Shown here in pieces: positions 16,342 through 24,412 of a stretch of 39,964 bases of DNA; the stretch's first letter is position 1; each line of letters opens with the position of its first letter. The DNA lies in the NCBI GenBank assembly GCA_947474495.1, contig CANJIM010000025.1, positions 1-39,964 on the forward strand, read 5' to 3'. A model generated the notes under the pieces. It was not told the DNA's origin. It searched no databases and worked only from the letters and a program-made list of their open reading frames with translations. The stretch is from Rhodospirillaceae bacterium (GTDB lineage: Bacteria > Pseudomonadota > Alphaproteobacteria > SMXQ01). Both the position numbers and the translations under genes were made by a program.

Positions 16342-16944
16342 TTACTCGGCCTTCTCGGCGTCGGCGTCTTCGCCGTCAGCGGCGTCCGCATCCGGCGCGG
16401 CGCCTTCTTCGAACACGTCGGTGAGGGCTTCGGCTTCTTCCTCGGCGGCGGCGATCATCGCCGGGGTCTTGCCGGCGGCCTGCAGCTTCGCCTCTTCCTC
16501 GGAGCGCGCCACGTTGACGGCGACCGTGATCGCCACTTCCGGGTGCAGGTTGACGCGCAGCTTGTGGATGCCGAGCGTCTTGATCGGAATGTCGAGCTTC
16601 ACCTGGGTGTTGTCGACCGTGAGGCCGGCGGCGGTGACCGCCTCGGAGACGTCGCGCGGACGCACCGAACCGAACAGCTGGCCGCTTTCGCTGGCCTGGC
16701 GGATCAGGATCACGCTGATGTCCTTGGCGGTGGCGGCGACCACTTCGGCCTCGCTCTTGCGCTTCAGGTTGGCCGCTTCGAGTTGCGCGCGCTGCGTCTC
16801 GAACAGGCTCATGTTCTGCTTGGTGGCGCGCAGCGCCTTTTTGCGCGGCAGCAAGAAGTTGCGGGCGAAGCCCGGCTTCACCTTCACTTTGTCGCCCATC
16901 TGGCCGAGACGCTCGACGCGTTCGAGCAGGATCACTTCCATCAT
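16342..16944 (-). CDS. rplI: 50S ribosomal protein L9
   Basis: L9 binds 23S rRNA at the base of the L1 stalk. The N-terminal domain [32 protein letters not shown] contains the family signature. A long connecting helix (about residues 40-75) and the C-terminal domain ([16 protein letters not shown] and following) come next. At 200 residues it is longer than the usual 150 because of an acidic alanine-rich tail after about residue 165, common in alphaproteobacteria. Two adjacent ATGs are present; the first (16942-16944) is 7 bases after GGAGG and overlaps the DUF2232 stop. Confidence 0.95.
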   Translation of the reverse strand: MMEVILLERVERLGQMGDKVKVKPGFARNFLLPRKKALRATKQNMSLFETQRAQLEAANLKRKSEAEVVAATAKDISVILIRQASESGQLFGSVRPRDVSEAVTAAGLTVDNTQVKLDIPIKTLGIHKLRVNLHPEVAITVAVNVARSEEEAKLQAAGKTPAMIAAAEEEAEALTDVFEEGAAPDADAADGEDADAEKAE

Positions 16945-17885
16945 CGCTTTTCCTCCAGGCTGGTCCCGCCGGCGATGCGCCGACGCAAGAGCAGCCATTG
17001 CTCCATGAAGCCCAATCCGGCGACCAGCAGAGCCGGCCAACCGAACAACAACAGCACGACATAGCAACCCGCGAGGATCGCCATGCGGGCGGGCCAGCGG
17101 CGGCTCCAGACATGGATGACCGACAGACCCACCAATAAGAACGGCACCAGCATCGCCAGGGCCGTGTTGCGCGCCACGAACGTCAGCGCGCCCAAATCCA
17201 TCCAAGGCGCGATCAGCGCCAGGGCCGCCAGTCCCGCCGTCGCGCCGGCGTACCAGCTCGGCAGATCTACGGCGCTGTAGCGCGGCTTCGGCCGGATCGC
17301 GCGGCCGGCCTTCGCCAGCAGCGCTTCGGCGATGGCGGCGTTGGCGATCACCATGATCGACCAGGAGAAGATCAGGATCGCTGGGAAGTAGCCCGCGATC
17401 GCCTTCATCATCTCCGCCACTCGCGGATTGTCGCCGGTGGGGAGCACTTGGCCCATCACCGACTCGATCTCGCTCACCATCGCCGCGATCTCGTCTTCGC
17501 CGCCGGCCAGGGCCAGCACGGCGAAGATGCCGCAACCGTAAAGCACCAGCCAGGCCAGGATGCGGCCGGGCGGATACCACGCCTCGTCATTCACGCCTCC
17601 ACCGCGTCGCAGCAGCGCCTGACGGATCAGGCCGGCCGCCGGCAGGGCGTAGACCAACGCGAAAACGACGCCGAACAGCACGGACGTCGCCGCCGTCACC
17701 ATGGCCGTCGCGGTCGCCGCGGCCACCAGGCCGCTCACCGTTCCCAAGCCAAGGCCCGTTGCGAACAACGGCAGCAGCGCCAGATAGGCCAAGAACATGC
17801 CGGCCGGGCCGCCGATGAAGGTGGCGAGGTAGAGGATCGCGCCGGCGGCTCCGCCGCCTATCGCGATCCCGATCTCCTTCGCCAT
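16941..17885 (-). CDS. DUF2232 family integral membrane protein
   Basis: A 314-residue polytopic membrane protein with about eight hydrophobic segments. It fits the DUF2232 (YybS-like) family, which is typically found between rpsR and rplI in alphaproteobacteria and near the same genes in Firmicutes. The function is unknown. Notable features are a glycine-rich first helix ([21 protein letters not shown]), a central soluble loop with [20 protein letters not shown], and the segment [18 protein letters not shown]. The stop overlaps the rplI start (ATGA), and the start follows rpsR by 57 bases, so it belongs to the ribosomal protein transcript. Confidence 0.85.
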   Translation of the reverse strand: MAKEIGIAIGGGAAGAILYLATFIGGPAGMFLAYLALLPLFATGLGLGTVSGLVAAATATAMVTAATSVLFGVVFALVYALPAAGLIRQALLRRGGGVNDEAWYPPGRILAWLVLYGCGIFAVLALAGGEDEIAAMVSEIESVMGQVLPTGDNPRVAEMMKAIAGYFPAILIFSWSIMVIANAAIAEALLAKAGRAIRPKPRYSAVDLPSWYAGATAGLAALALIAPWMDLGALTFVARNTALAMLVPFLLVGLSVIHVWSRRWPARMAILAGCYVVLLLFGWPALLVAGLGFMEQWLLLRRRIAGGTSLEEKR

Positions 17886-17942
17886 TCGCGCCTTCCTCTC
17901 AAGTCACTCCCGCGGCGCGAGAGCCGCAGTTTGTCGTTCGTC

Positions 17943-18218
17943 TTACTTCAGCAAGTAAGGCAGCAGGGACAGGCTGCGCGCGCGCTTGATCGCCTGGGCG
18001 AGTTCGCGCTGCTTGGGCGCGGACACGGCGGTGATGCGGCTCGGCACGATCTTGCCGCGCTCGGAGACGAAGCGCTGCAGCAGGCGGATGTCCTTGTAGT
18101 CGATCTTCGGCGCGTTCGCGCCCGAGAACGGGCAGCTCTTGCGGCGGCGGAAGAACGGACGGCGGCCGCCAGCGGCTTTGCCGTCGGTGCCGGCGTCGCG
18201 CTCGGGACGTTCACTCAT
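17943..18218 (-). CDS. rpsR: 30S ribosomal protein S18
   Basis: S18 binds 16S rRNA with S6 at the platform of the small subunit. The core is clear: [35 protein letters not shown] and [20 protein letters not shown]. The N-terminus has an extra roughly 20-residue polar stretch ([17 protein letters not shown]). The ATG overlaps the last 4 bases of rpsF (ATGA), giving coupled translation of the two partners. Length is 91. Confidence 0.96.
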   Translation of the reverse strand: MSERPERDAGTDGKAAGGRRPFFRRRKSCPFSGANAPKIDYKDIRLLQRFVSERGKIVPSRITAVSAPKQRELAQAIKRARSLSLLPYLLK

Positions 18219-18712
18219 GACTGGTCTCCTTGAACGGGCGTGGCCGGGGCATCGTCACGACGCGGGCGATCGCTGCCGAAGCGGTCGCCGCCGGGGCCGT
18301 CGCGGCGCGGGGGACGCGGACGGTCGCCGCCGCCGAAGCGGTCGCCGCCGCCGAAGCTGCCACGTCCACGCGGACGCTCGTCTTCCTGGCCACGGCTGCG
18401 GATGATGGCCGAGGGGCCTTCTTCCAGCTCGTCGACGCGCACGGTCATGTAACGCAGGATGTCTTCGTGGATGCGCAGGTTGCGCTCCAGCTCGGCGATG
18501 GTCGCGCCGGTGCCTTCAATGTTCATCAGAACATAGTGGCCCTTGCGGTTCTTCTTGATCTTGTAAGCGAGGTTGCGCAGACCCCAGTATTCGCGCTTCG
18601 AGACCTTGCCGCCGTTGGCTTCGACGAGGGCTTGGAAGGTTTCGCCCAGGGCTTCCGCCTGGGGCGCGGCGAGATCTTGGCGTGCAATCAGCACGCTCTC
18701 ATAGAGAGGCAT
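18215..18712 (-). CDS. rpsF: 30S ribosomal protein S6 with RG-rich tail
   Basis: S6 pairs with S18 on the 30S platform. Residues 1-95 form the ferredoxin-like fold beginning [14 protein letters not shown], with [25 protein letters not shown] and the conserved [11 protein letters not shown]. At 165 residues it carries a long tail of about 60 residues built from repeated short units FGGGDR and RPRRD, an arginine/glycine-rich low-complexity region. Alphaproteobacterial S6 often has charged tails, though this one is glycine-rich. The Shine-Dalgarno AAGGAG is close to the start. It is the first gene of the rpsF-rpsR-DUF2232-rplI unit and diverges from fabD. Confidence 0.95.
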   Translation of the reverse strand: MPLYESVLIARQDLAAPQAEALGETFQALVEANGGKVSKREYWGLRNLAYKIKKNRKGHYVLMNIEGTGATIAELERNLRIHEDILRYMTVRVDELEEGPSAIIRSRGQEDERPRGRGSFGGGDRFGGGDRPRPPRRDGPGGDRFGSDRPRRDDAPATPVQGDQS

Positions 18713-18908
18713 AAGCAGCAGCTCCTTATGGCTGTTTGTGGCCCGGAGCCCTGATTCCCTATGAAACAGAGGCCGACCGGACCTAGCCGACCCCGAAAGG
18801 CCGGCAAGGAGTTATGAAGGCGCGGAATATACACGAAGACCCCCCAAGCGCAAGCCGCGTTCGGCGGCGAATTTCGGGGGAAAACCAAGCGATTCCGGCC
18901 CCTTTTCC

Positions 18909-18944
18909 TTGACTTGCCAGGGCGGCGGGGTATGTCTTGCCGCC
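18909..18944 (+). promoter_or_regulatory. Candidate fabD promoter with inverted repeat around the -10
   Basis: TTGACT (18909-18914) and TATGTC (18931-18936) are spaced by 16 bases. A perfect inverted repeat GGCGGC (18921-18926) / GCCGCC (18939-18944) brackets the -10. The start codon follows about 22 bases after the repeat. Promoter assignment is by inspection only. Confidence 0.4.
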
Positions 18945-18965
18945 TCTAGGAGCAAAGGGACATTT

Positions 18966-19907
18966 ATGGATCAAGTCTTTGTTTTTCCAGGACAAGGTTC
19001 GCAGGCCGTCGGCATGGGCAAGGACCTGGCCGAGGCGTTTGCTGCGGCTCGCGAGGTCTTTCAAGAGGTCGATGAGGCGCTGAAACAGCCGCTCTCGCGC
19101 CTGATGTTCGAAGGCCCGGCCGACGAATTGACCCTGACGGAAAACGCCCAGCCGGCCCTGATGGCGGTCAGTTTGGCGGTCGTGCGCGTGCTGGAGCGCG
19201 AGGGCGGCATCAAGATCAGCGAGAAGGCCCGCTTCGTCGCGGGCCATTCGCTCGGCGAATATTCCGCCCTGGCGGCGGCCAAGGCGATCTCGCTCACCGA
19301 CACGGCGCGCCTGTTGAAGCTGCGCGGCCAGTCGATGCAGAAGGCGGTGCCGGTCGGCATCGGCGCCATGGCGGCCTTGCTCGGCTCCGATCTCGAGAAG
19401 GCCCAGAAGATTGCGGCGGAAGCCGCCCAAGGTGAAGTCTGCGCCGCCGCCAACGACAACGGCGGCGATCAGGTCGTCATCTCCGGCCACAAGGGCGCCG
19501 TCGAACGCGCCTTGAAGATCGCCACCGACAGCGGCGTCAAGCGCGCGATCTTGTTGCCGGTCAGCGCGCCGTTCCATTGCTCGCTGATGCAGCCCGCCGC
19601 CGACGCGATGGAAGAGGCGCTGTCGCGCGCGACGGTGACGGAGCCGGTGGTGCCGGTGATCAGCAATGTGAAGGCTGGTCCGGTGTTCGATCCCGACGAC
19701 ATCCGCAAATTGCTCGTCGAGCAGGTCACCGGCATGGTGCGCTGGCGCGAGAGCATGATCGCCGTGAAGCAACTCGGCGTCGGGCGCGTCGTCGAGCTGG
19801 GCGCCGGCAAGGTGCTGGCCGGTCTCGCCAAGCGCATCGACCGCGAGTTCGAGACCGCGTCGATCCAGGGCCCCGCCGACATCGAAGCCTTCATTAAAGC
19901 CATATAA
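18966..19907 (+). CDS. fabD: Malonyl-CoA:ACP transacylase FabD
   Basis: FabD transfers the malonyl group from malonyl-CoA to acyl carrier protein, feeding type II fatty acid elongation. The N-terminal FVFPGQGSQAVGMG is the family hallmark. The nucleophile Ser95 lies in AGHSLGE, with the catalytic His in APFHCSLM near residue 203. Length 313 is typical. The frame extends to a TTG at 18909, but ATG 18966 matches the family start and lies after AGGAG and AAAGGGA. It heads fabD-fabG-acpP-fabF-mltG and precedes fabG by 24 bases. Confidence 0.96.
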   Translation: MDQVFVFPGQGSQAVGMGKDLAEAFAAAREVFQEVDEALKQPLSRLMFEGPADELTLTENAQPALMAVSLAVVRVLEREGGIKISEKARFVAGHSLGEYSALAAAKAISLTDTARLLKLRGQSMQKAVPVGIGAMAALLGSDLEKAQKIAAEAAQGEVCAAANDNGGDQVVISGHKGAVERALKIATDSGVKRAILLPVSAPFHCSLMQPAADAMEEALSRATVTEPVVPVISNVKAGPVFDPDDIRKLLVEQVTGMVRWRESMIAVKQLGVGRVVELGAGKVLAGLAKRIDREFETASIQGPADIEAFIKAI

Positions 19908-19931
19908 ATCAGCCTTTCCACAGGAGCGCAT

Positions 19932-20669
19932 ATGTTCGATCTCACCGGCAAGACGGCCTTGGTCACCGGCGCCTCGGGCGGCATCGGCGGCGCCATCGCC
20001 CGCGCGCTGCACGGCGCCGGCGCAACGGTGATGCTGTCGGGTACGCGCGCCGACGCGCTCGAGACGCTCGCGGGCGAACTCAAAGAGCGCGCCCATGTGC
20101 AGACCGCCAATCTCGGCGACGCGGCGAGCATCGAAGCGCTGGTCAAAGCTTGCGACGCGGCAATGGGCAAGACCGACATTCTCGTCAACAACGCCGGCCT
20201 GACGCGCGACACCTTGATGATGCGCATGAAGGACGAAGACTGGCAGTCGGTGCTCGACGTGAACCTGACCGCCGCCTTCCGACTGTCGCGCGCCGTGCTG
20301 CGCACGATGATGAAGAACCGCTGGGGCCGCATGATCAACATCACCTCGATCGTCGGCGTCACCGGCAATCCGGGCCAGGTGAATTACGCGGCGTCGAAGG
20401 CCGGCATGATCGGCATGTCCAAATCGCTCGCCGCCGAAGTGGCCAGCCGCGGCATCACCGTGAACTGCATCGCGCCGGGCTTCATCGCGACGCCGATGAC
20501 CGACGTGCTGAGCGAGGATCAGAAGACCAAACTGCTCGGCGCCATCCCGGCCGGGCGGCTCGGCTCGTCCGACGATATCGCCGCCGCGGCGCTTTACCTG
20601 GCCAGCGAGGAGGCCGCCTATGTGACCGGCCAGACCTTGCATGTGAATGGCGGCATGGCCATGATATAG
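19932..20669 (+). CDS. fabG: 3-oxoacyl-ACP reductase FabG
   Basis: This NADPH-dependent SDR reduces beta-ketoacyl-ACP in fatty acid elongation. Seen: cofactor loop TGASGGIGGAIA (12-23), NNAG at 86-89, and active-site residues Asn111, Ser139, Tyr152 and Lys156 (YAASK). The C-terminal motif VTGQTLHVNGGMAM is typical for FabG. Length 245 is standard. CAGGAG precedes the ATG at good spacing. Position between fabD and acpP fixes its role against the two other SDR genes in this window. Confidence 0.95.
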   Translation: MFDLTGKTALVTGASGGIGGAIARALHGAGATVMLSGTRADALETLAGELKERAHVQTANLGDAASIEALVKACDAAMGKTDILVNNAGLTRDTLMMRMKDEDWQSVLDVNLTAAFRLSRAVLRTMMKNRWGRMINITSIVGVTGNPGQVNYAASKAGMIGMSKSLAAEVASRGITVNCIAPGFIATPMTDVLSEDQKTKLLGAIPAGRLGSSDDIAAAALYLASEEAAYVTGQTLHVNGGMAMI

Positions 20670-20700
20670 GCCGCGAGGCCGCTTGAGACCCCTCAGAGGA

Positions 20701-20730
20701 CCGGGAGCCGTAGAGTTTGTGGCTCCTCGG
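20701..20730 (+). other. Hairpin after fabG
   Basis: CCGGGAGCC (20701-20709) pairs with GGCTCC-T-CGG (20721-20730) with one bulged base and an 11-nt loop. There is no T-run after it, so it may be an mRNA 3'-end or processing structure between fabG and acpP rather than a terminator. Confidence 0.35.
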
Positions 20731-20833
20731 CGCTGGCAATACCAGGGGAAGTATGTTACCAAACCGCACTTTTTCGCCGATCGGCCCCTTTTCGGGGGCG
20801 CGGCGGAACGACAAGACAAGCAAGATTAAGCGC

Positions 20834-20839
20834 TATAAA
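20834..20839 (+). promoter_or_regulatory. Possible -10 element for acpP
   Basis: TATAAA lies 36 bases before the acpP ATG in a 206-bp gap after fabG, which is consistent with separate high-level expression of acpP. No good -35 is seen at the expected spacing. Confidence 0.3.
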
Positions 20840-20875
20840 CCTAGCGACCAAAATCACCAGCCGAGGACTTGAAGA

Positions 20876-21112
20876 ATGAGCGACGTTGCCGACCGCGTGT
20901 CCAAGATTGTTGTCGAGCACCTGGGTGTCGACGCTGCCAAGGTGACGCCGAACGCGAGCTTCATCGACGATCTGGGCGCCGACAGCCTGGACACCGTCGA
21001 ACTGGTCATGGCCTTCGAGGAAGAGTTCGGGTGCGAAATCCCCGACGACGCCGCGGAGAAGATTCTGACCGTGAAAGACGCGGTTGACTACATTCAGTCG
21101 CACAGCAGCTAA
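20876..21112 (+). CDS. acpP: Acyl carrier protein
   Basis: Small acidic carrier of growing acyl chains. The 78-residue protein has the four-helix ACP sequence with Ser37 in the [10 protein letters not shown] motif as the site of 4'-phosphopantetheine attachment, and the conserved [17 protein letters not shown] in helix III. GAGGA lies 8 bases before the ATG. The gene is 206 bases after fabG with its own possible -10, and 26 bases before fabF. Confidence 0.97.
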   Translation: MSDVADRVSKIVVEHLGVDAAKVTPNASFIDDLGADSLDTVELVMAFEEEFGCEIPDDAAEKILTVKDAVDYIQSHSS

Positions 21113-21138
21113 GCTCTGCGACAATCGAGCCTGAGCCC

Positions 21139-22407
21139 ATGAGACGAGTCGTCGTCACCGGCCTCGGTCTCGTCACGCCGCTCGGGTGCGGCGTCGACGC
21201 GACTTGGAACCGCCTCATCAATGGCGAGTCCGGCCTGCGCGCCATTCAGTCCTTCGATGTCTCCGACATCTCGACCAAGATCGCCGGGCAAGTCCCGCTC
21301 GGCGATAAAGCCGCCGGCTTATTCAATCAGGCGGATTGGGTCGACACCAAGGACGTGAAGAAGATGGACCAGTTCATCATCTTCGCGATGGCGGCCGCCA
21401 TTCAGGCGGTCGAGGACTCCGGATGGATGCCGACGGCGGAAGAAGACCGCGACCGCACCGGCGTCATGATCGGCTCGGGCATCGGCGGCTTGCCGTCGAT
21501 CGCCGAAGGCGCGATGACGATCCACGAGAAGGGCCCGCGCCGTCTCAGCCCGTTCTTCATTCCGGCGGCGCTGATCAATCTCGCCTCCGGCCATGTCTCG
21601 ATCAAATACGGCTTCCGCGGCCCCAACCATGCTGTGGTCACCGCCTGCTCGACGGGGGCGCACGCCATCGGCGACGCCGCCCGCTTGATCCAGTGGGAAG
21701 ACGCCGACGTGATGGTCGCTGGCGGCACCGAAGCGGCGGTCTGCCGTTTGGGCCTCGCCGGCTTCGCCGCCGCGCGCGCGATGTCGACCAACTTCAACGA
21801 CACCCCCGAGAAGGGCTCGCGCCCGTGGGACAAGGACCGTGACGGTTTCGTCATGGGCGAAGGCGCCGGCGTCGTCGTGCTCGAAGAACTCGAGCACGCC
21901 AAGAAGCGCGGCGCCAAGATTTACGGCGAGATCATCGGCTACGGCATGTCGGGTGACGCCTATCACCTGACCGCGCCCACGCCCGACGGCAACGGCGCCT
22001 TCCGCGCCATGTCGGCGGCGCTCAAGCGTTCGGGCATCAATTCCGACCAGATCGGCTACGTCAACGCGCACGGCACCTCGACGCCGCTCGGCGACGAGAT
22101 CGAACTGGGCGCGGTGAAGCGCCTGTTCGGCGATCACGCCACGACCAAGCTCTCCATGTCGTCGACCAAGTCGGCCATCGGCCATTTGCTCGGCGCGGCG
22201 GGCAGCGTCGAAGCGATCTTCTCGCTGCTGGCGATCAAGCACGGCATCCTGCCGCCGACCCTCAATCTCGACAATCCGTCGCCGGGTTGCGAGGTGGTCG
22301 ATCTCGTGCCGCATAAGGCCAAGGAAAAGAAGCTGGACTACGCGCTGTCCAACAGCTTCGGCTTCGGTGGCACGAACGCCGCGCTGATCTTCGGCAAGGC
22401 CCCCTAA
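21139..22407 (+). CDS. fabF: Beta-ketoacyl-ACP synthase II FabF
   Basis: FabF condenses malonyl-ACP with acyl-ACP. It has the thiolase fold with nucleophilic Cys in VVTACSTGAHAIG (near residue 170), active-site histidines in NAHGTSTPLGD and KSAIGHLLGAAG, and the C-terminal SNSFGFGGTNAALIF. Length 422 fits FabF rather than the shorter FabH. It follows acpP, and its stop is followed after one base by the TTG start chosen for mltG. Confidence 0.96.
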   Translation: MRRVVVTGLGLVTPLGCGVDATWNRLINGESGLRAIQSFDVSDISTKIAGQVPLGDKAAGLFNQADWVDTKDVKKMDQFIIFAMAAAIQAVEDSGWMPTAEEDRDRTGVMIGSGIGGLPSIAEGAMTIHEKGPRRLSPFFIPAALINLASGHVSIKYGFRGPNHAVVTACSTGAHAIGDAARLIQWEDADVMVAGGTEAAVCRLGLAGFAAARAMSTNFNDTPEKGSRPWDKDRDGFVMGEGAGVVVLEELEHAKKRGAKIYGEIIGYGMSGDAYHLTAPTPDGNGAFRAMSAALKRSGINSDQIGYVNAHGTSTPLGDEIELGAVKRLFGDHATTKLSMSSTKSAIGHLLGAAGSVEAIFSLLAIKHGILPPTLNLDNPSPGCEVVDLVPHKAKEKKLDYALSNSFGFGGTNAALIFGKAP

Positions 22408-22408
22408 G

Positions 22409-23443
22409 TTGCGCCTGCGGCGCGTCTTCGTCGCGGCTCTCCTTCTCACCGGCGCCATCGCCTCCGTCCTCGCCGGCTTCGCTGTCTGGCTGTACGCCGC
22501 TTTCGAGCGGCCCTATGCGGACGGCCCCGCCGTCACGCTCGTCGTGCCGCGTGGCGCCGGCGTCGATGAGGTTGGCCGCCTGCTCGTCGCCGCCCGCGTC
22601 ATCGAAGATCCGCTGCCGTTCGCGTTTGGCGTGCGCATGAGCAACGACGGCCGTCCGTTACGCGCCGGGGAATATGCCTTTCCCGCCGCGATCAGCCCGC
22701 GCGCCGCCATGGACCTCATCATCAGCGGCAAGACAGTCGTTTATCGCCTGACCGTGCCGGAAGGCCTGACCACGGCGCAGGTGCTGAAATTGATCGGCGA
22801 CGCTGAACCTCTCATCGGCGACATCGCGCGCAAGCCCGACGAAGGCGCGCTGCTGCCCGAGACCTACAATTATTCGCGCGGAGATAGCCGCGAGGGCGTC
22901 GTGGCGCGTATGGAAAAAGCGATGCAAGGCGCGCTCGAGGCGGCGTGGGCCGCGCGGCCGGCGGACTTCGCGCTGAAATCCCCGCGCGAACTCGCCGTGC
23001 TCGCTTCCGTCGTCGAAAAGGAAACCGGCATCGCCGAAGAGCGGCCGCAAGTCGCTGCCGTCTTTCTCAACCGTCTGGCGCGCGGCATGAAACTGCAGTC
23101 CGATCCGACGGTGGCTTACGGCGTGGCCAAGCGCGAGAACAAGCCGGGCGACTGGCTCGACCGCCCGTTGACGCGCGGCGATTTGAATGCGCCGTCGCCG
23201 TTCAACAGCTATCTCAATGAGGGATTGCCGCCGACGCCGATCGCCAATCCCGGCCGCGCCGCGCTGATGGCGGTGGTCAAACCGGCGAGCACTGACGCGC
23301 TGTATTTCGTCGCCGACGGATCGGGCGGCCACGCCTTCGCGCGCACGCTCGATGAACACAACCGCAACGTCGCCAAATGGCGCGCGCTGTCGCGCAGCAA
23401 GCCCGAGCCGGGCAGGGCTGCGCCGGATGCTGCCACGCCTTAG
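22409..23443 (+). CDS. mltG: Endolytic murein transglycosylase MltG
   Basis: MltG is an inner-membrane lytic transglycosylase that cleaves nascent glycan strands and sets their length. The 344-residue protein has an N-terminal transmembrane anchor (about residues 7-30), a LysM-like region and the YceG catalytic domain. The catalytic glutamate lies in ASVVEKETGIAEERPQVA, followed by FLNRL, MKLQSDPTVAYG, and LNAPSPFNSYLNEGLPPTPIANPG. The start is TTG, one base after the fabF stop, because no ATG is present before the anchor. Its TAG overlaps the stop of the convergent SDR gene. Confidence 0.93.
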   Translation: MRLRRVFVAALLLTGAIASVLAGFAVWLYAAFERPYADGPAVTLVVPRGAGVDEVGRLLVAARVIEDPLPFAFGVRMSNDGRPLRAGEYAFPAAISPRAAMDLIISGKTVVYRLTVPEGLTTAQVLKLIGDAEPLIGDIARKPDEGALLPETYNYSRGDSREGVVARMEKAMQGALEAAWAARPADFALKSPRELAVLASVVEKETGIAEERPQVAAVFLNRLARGMKLQSDPTVAYGVAKRENKPGDWLDRPLTRGDLNAPSPFNSYLNEGLPPTPIANPGRAALMAVVKPASTDALYFVADGSGGHAFARTLDEHNRNVAKWRALSRSKPEPGRAAPDAATP

Positions 23444-24261
23444 CGCCCCGGCTTGTCCGGCAGCTTGTTGATGAAGCGGTCGGTGAAGCCCGGCGACAAT
23501 GTCGCCAGCAGCCATACCGCCGCGTAGAGCCGGAACGGGAAAGCGATGCGCGATTTATTGGCGCGCAAGCCCTTGGCGATGATCTCGGCGGCCGGCTCCG
23601 GATCCATCAGGAAGGGCATGGGGAAGGGATTCACCGCCGTCATCGGCGTGCGGATGAAGCCGGGGCAGACGACGGACAGTTCGATGCTGTCGGTCGCCAG
23701 CGTGCCGCGCAGGCCTTCGCCCCAGGCGCGCACGGCAGCCTTGCTGGCGCAATAGGCCGGCGCGCCTGGCATGCCGCGAAAACTCGCCAGCGAACTGATG
23801 ATCGCGATCTGGCCCTTGCCCTTGGCGAGCGCTGGATGGGCGCGCATCAGGTCGATGGCGGGCAGCACGGTGTTCATCGCGCCGGTGACATTGACGGAGA
23901 AGATGCGCCGCGCCTGTTCGGCGCTTTCGATCTTGGCCGGGCTGCCGAGCGTGCCGCCCTCGGTGGAGCCGTCGCCGCCGCTGCCACCCGAGATGCCGGC
24001 GTTGGCGACGACGAGATCGAGCGGCGCCTGGGCGTCGGCGCGCTTTAGCCAGTCGGTCATGGCGGCGCGGTCGGTGACGTCGATCACCGCCGTCTCGACG
24101 ATGGCGCCCAGGGCGCTGCAGGTGCCGGCAGTGTTGTCGAGGCGGGTGCGGTGGCGGCCGCCGAGGAACAGGGTGACGCCCGGCGCGGCGTAGAGGGTCG
24201 CAAGGGCGGCCCCGAGGCCGCTGGATGCGCCGGTGATGAGGATACTCTTGGGGGACAGCAT
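23440..24261 (-). CDS. SDR family oxidoreductase, substrate unknown
   Basis: A 273-residue classical SDR with cofactor loop TGASSGLGAALA (10-21), ANAG near residues 86-89, catalytic Ser in IISSLASF, and YCASK as Tyr-x-x-x-Lys. A glycine/serine-rich insertion (SGGSGGDGSTEGG) follows the ANAG motif, where classical SDRs have a short loop. The C-terminal 60 residues are hydrophobic (AFPFRLYAAVWLLATL), suggesting membrane association. It is a single gene facing mltG (stops overlap: TAA 23440-23442 and TAG 23441-23443) and diverging from yicC. Confidence 0.85.
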   Translation of the reverse strand: MLSPKSILITGASSGLGAALATLYAAPGVTLFLGGRHRTRLDNTAGTCSALGAIVETAVIDVTDRAAMTDWLKRADAQAPLDLVVANAGISGGSGGDGSTEGGTLGSPAKIESAEQARRIFSVNVTGAMNTVLPAIDLMRAHPALAKGKGQIAIISSLASFRGMPGAPAYCASKAAVRAWGEGLRGTLATDSIELSVVCPGFIRTPMTAVNPFPMPFLMDPEPAAEIIAKGLRANKSRIAFPFRLYAAVWLLATLSPGFTDRFINKLPDKPGR

Positions 24262-24312
24262 GATGGCTCCACCCTAGGCGTTGCCGCCCCCGCCTGCCAG
24301 CCCAATGGCGGG

Positions 24313-24350
24313 TTGTTCGGCCCCCTCGGGCCGCGCTATATTGCGGCCCG
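24313..24350 (+). promoter_or_regulatory. Candidate yicC-gmk promoter with inverted repeat around the -10
   Basis: TTGTTC (24313-24318), an 18-bp spacer and TATATT (24337-24342) form a plausible promoter. The -10 lies within the 8-bp loop of a perfect inverted repeat CGGGCCGC (24327-24334) / GCGGCCCG (24343-24350). This is a possible operator or a GC-rich structural element. Confidence 0.42.
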
Positions 24351-24412
24351 CGATTTTAAGGCCACTAGATGCTGTCATTCCGAGGGGGAATAGGCGGCGA
24401 TAAGGGGGAGCG

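Noticed and set aside
16342-17580. 412-codon minus-strand frame that would fuse extra sequence to L9
   Set aside because: The upstream 212 codons overlap DUF2232 in another frame with basic low-complexity composition; L9 has a good start and ribosome binding site at 16944.
18713-18800. S6:S18 autoregulatory RNA motif in the rpsF leader
   Set aside because: A CTCCGGGC segment was noticed, but I could not assemble the full conserved stem and bulged CCG arrangement by eye. A covariance search would be needed.
20775-20805. CGCCG-GCCCC-TTTTCG-GGGGC-CGGCG stem between fabG and acpP as a terminator
   Set aside because: A stem is possible, but it has an internal loop and no T-run on either strand; it is not convincing as an intrinsic terminator.
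18783-20819. 678-codon minus-strand open frame opposite fabD-fabG
   Set aside because: It covers two clearly conserved genes on the other strand and reads as low-information H/R/A/G-rich sequence, so it is a codon-position shadow.
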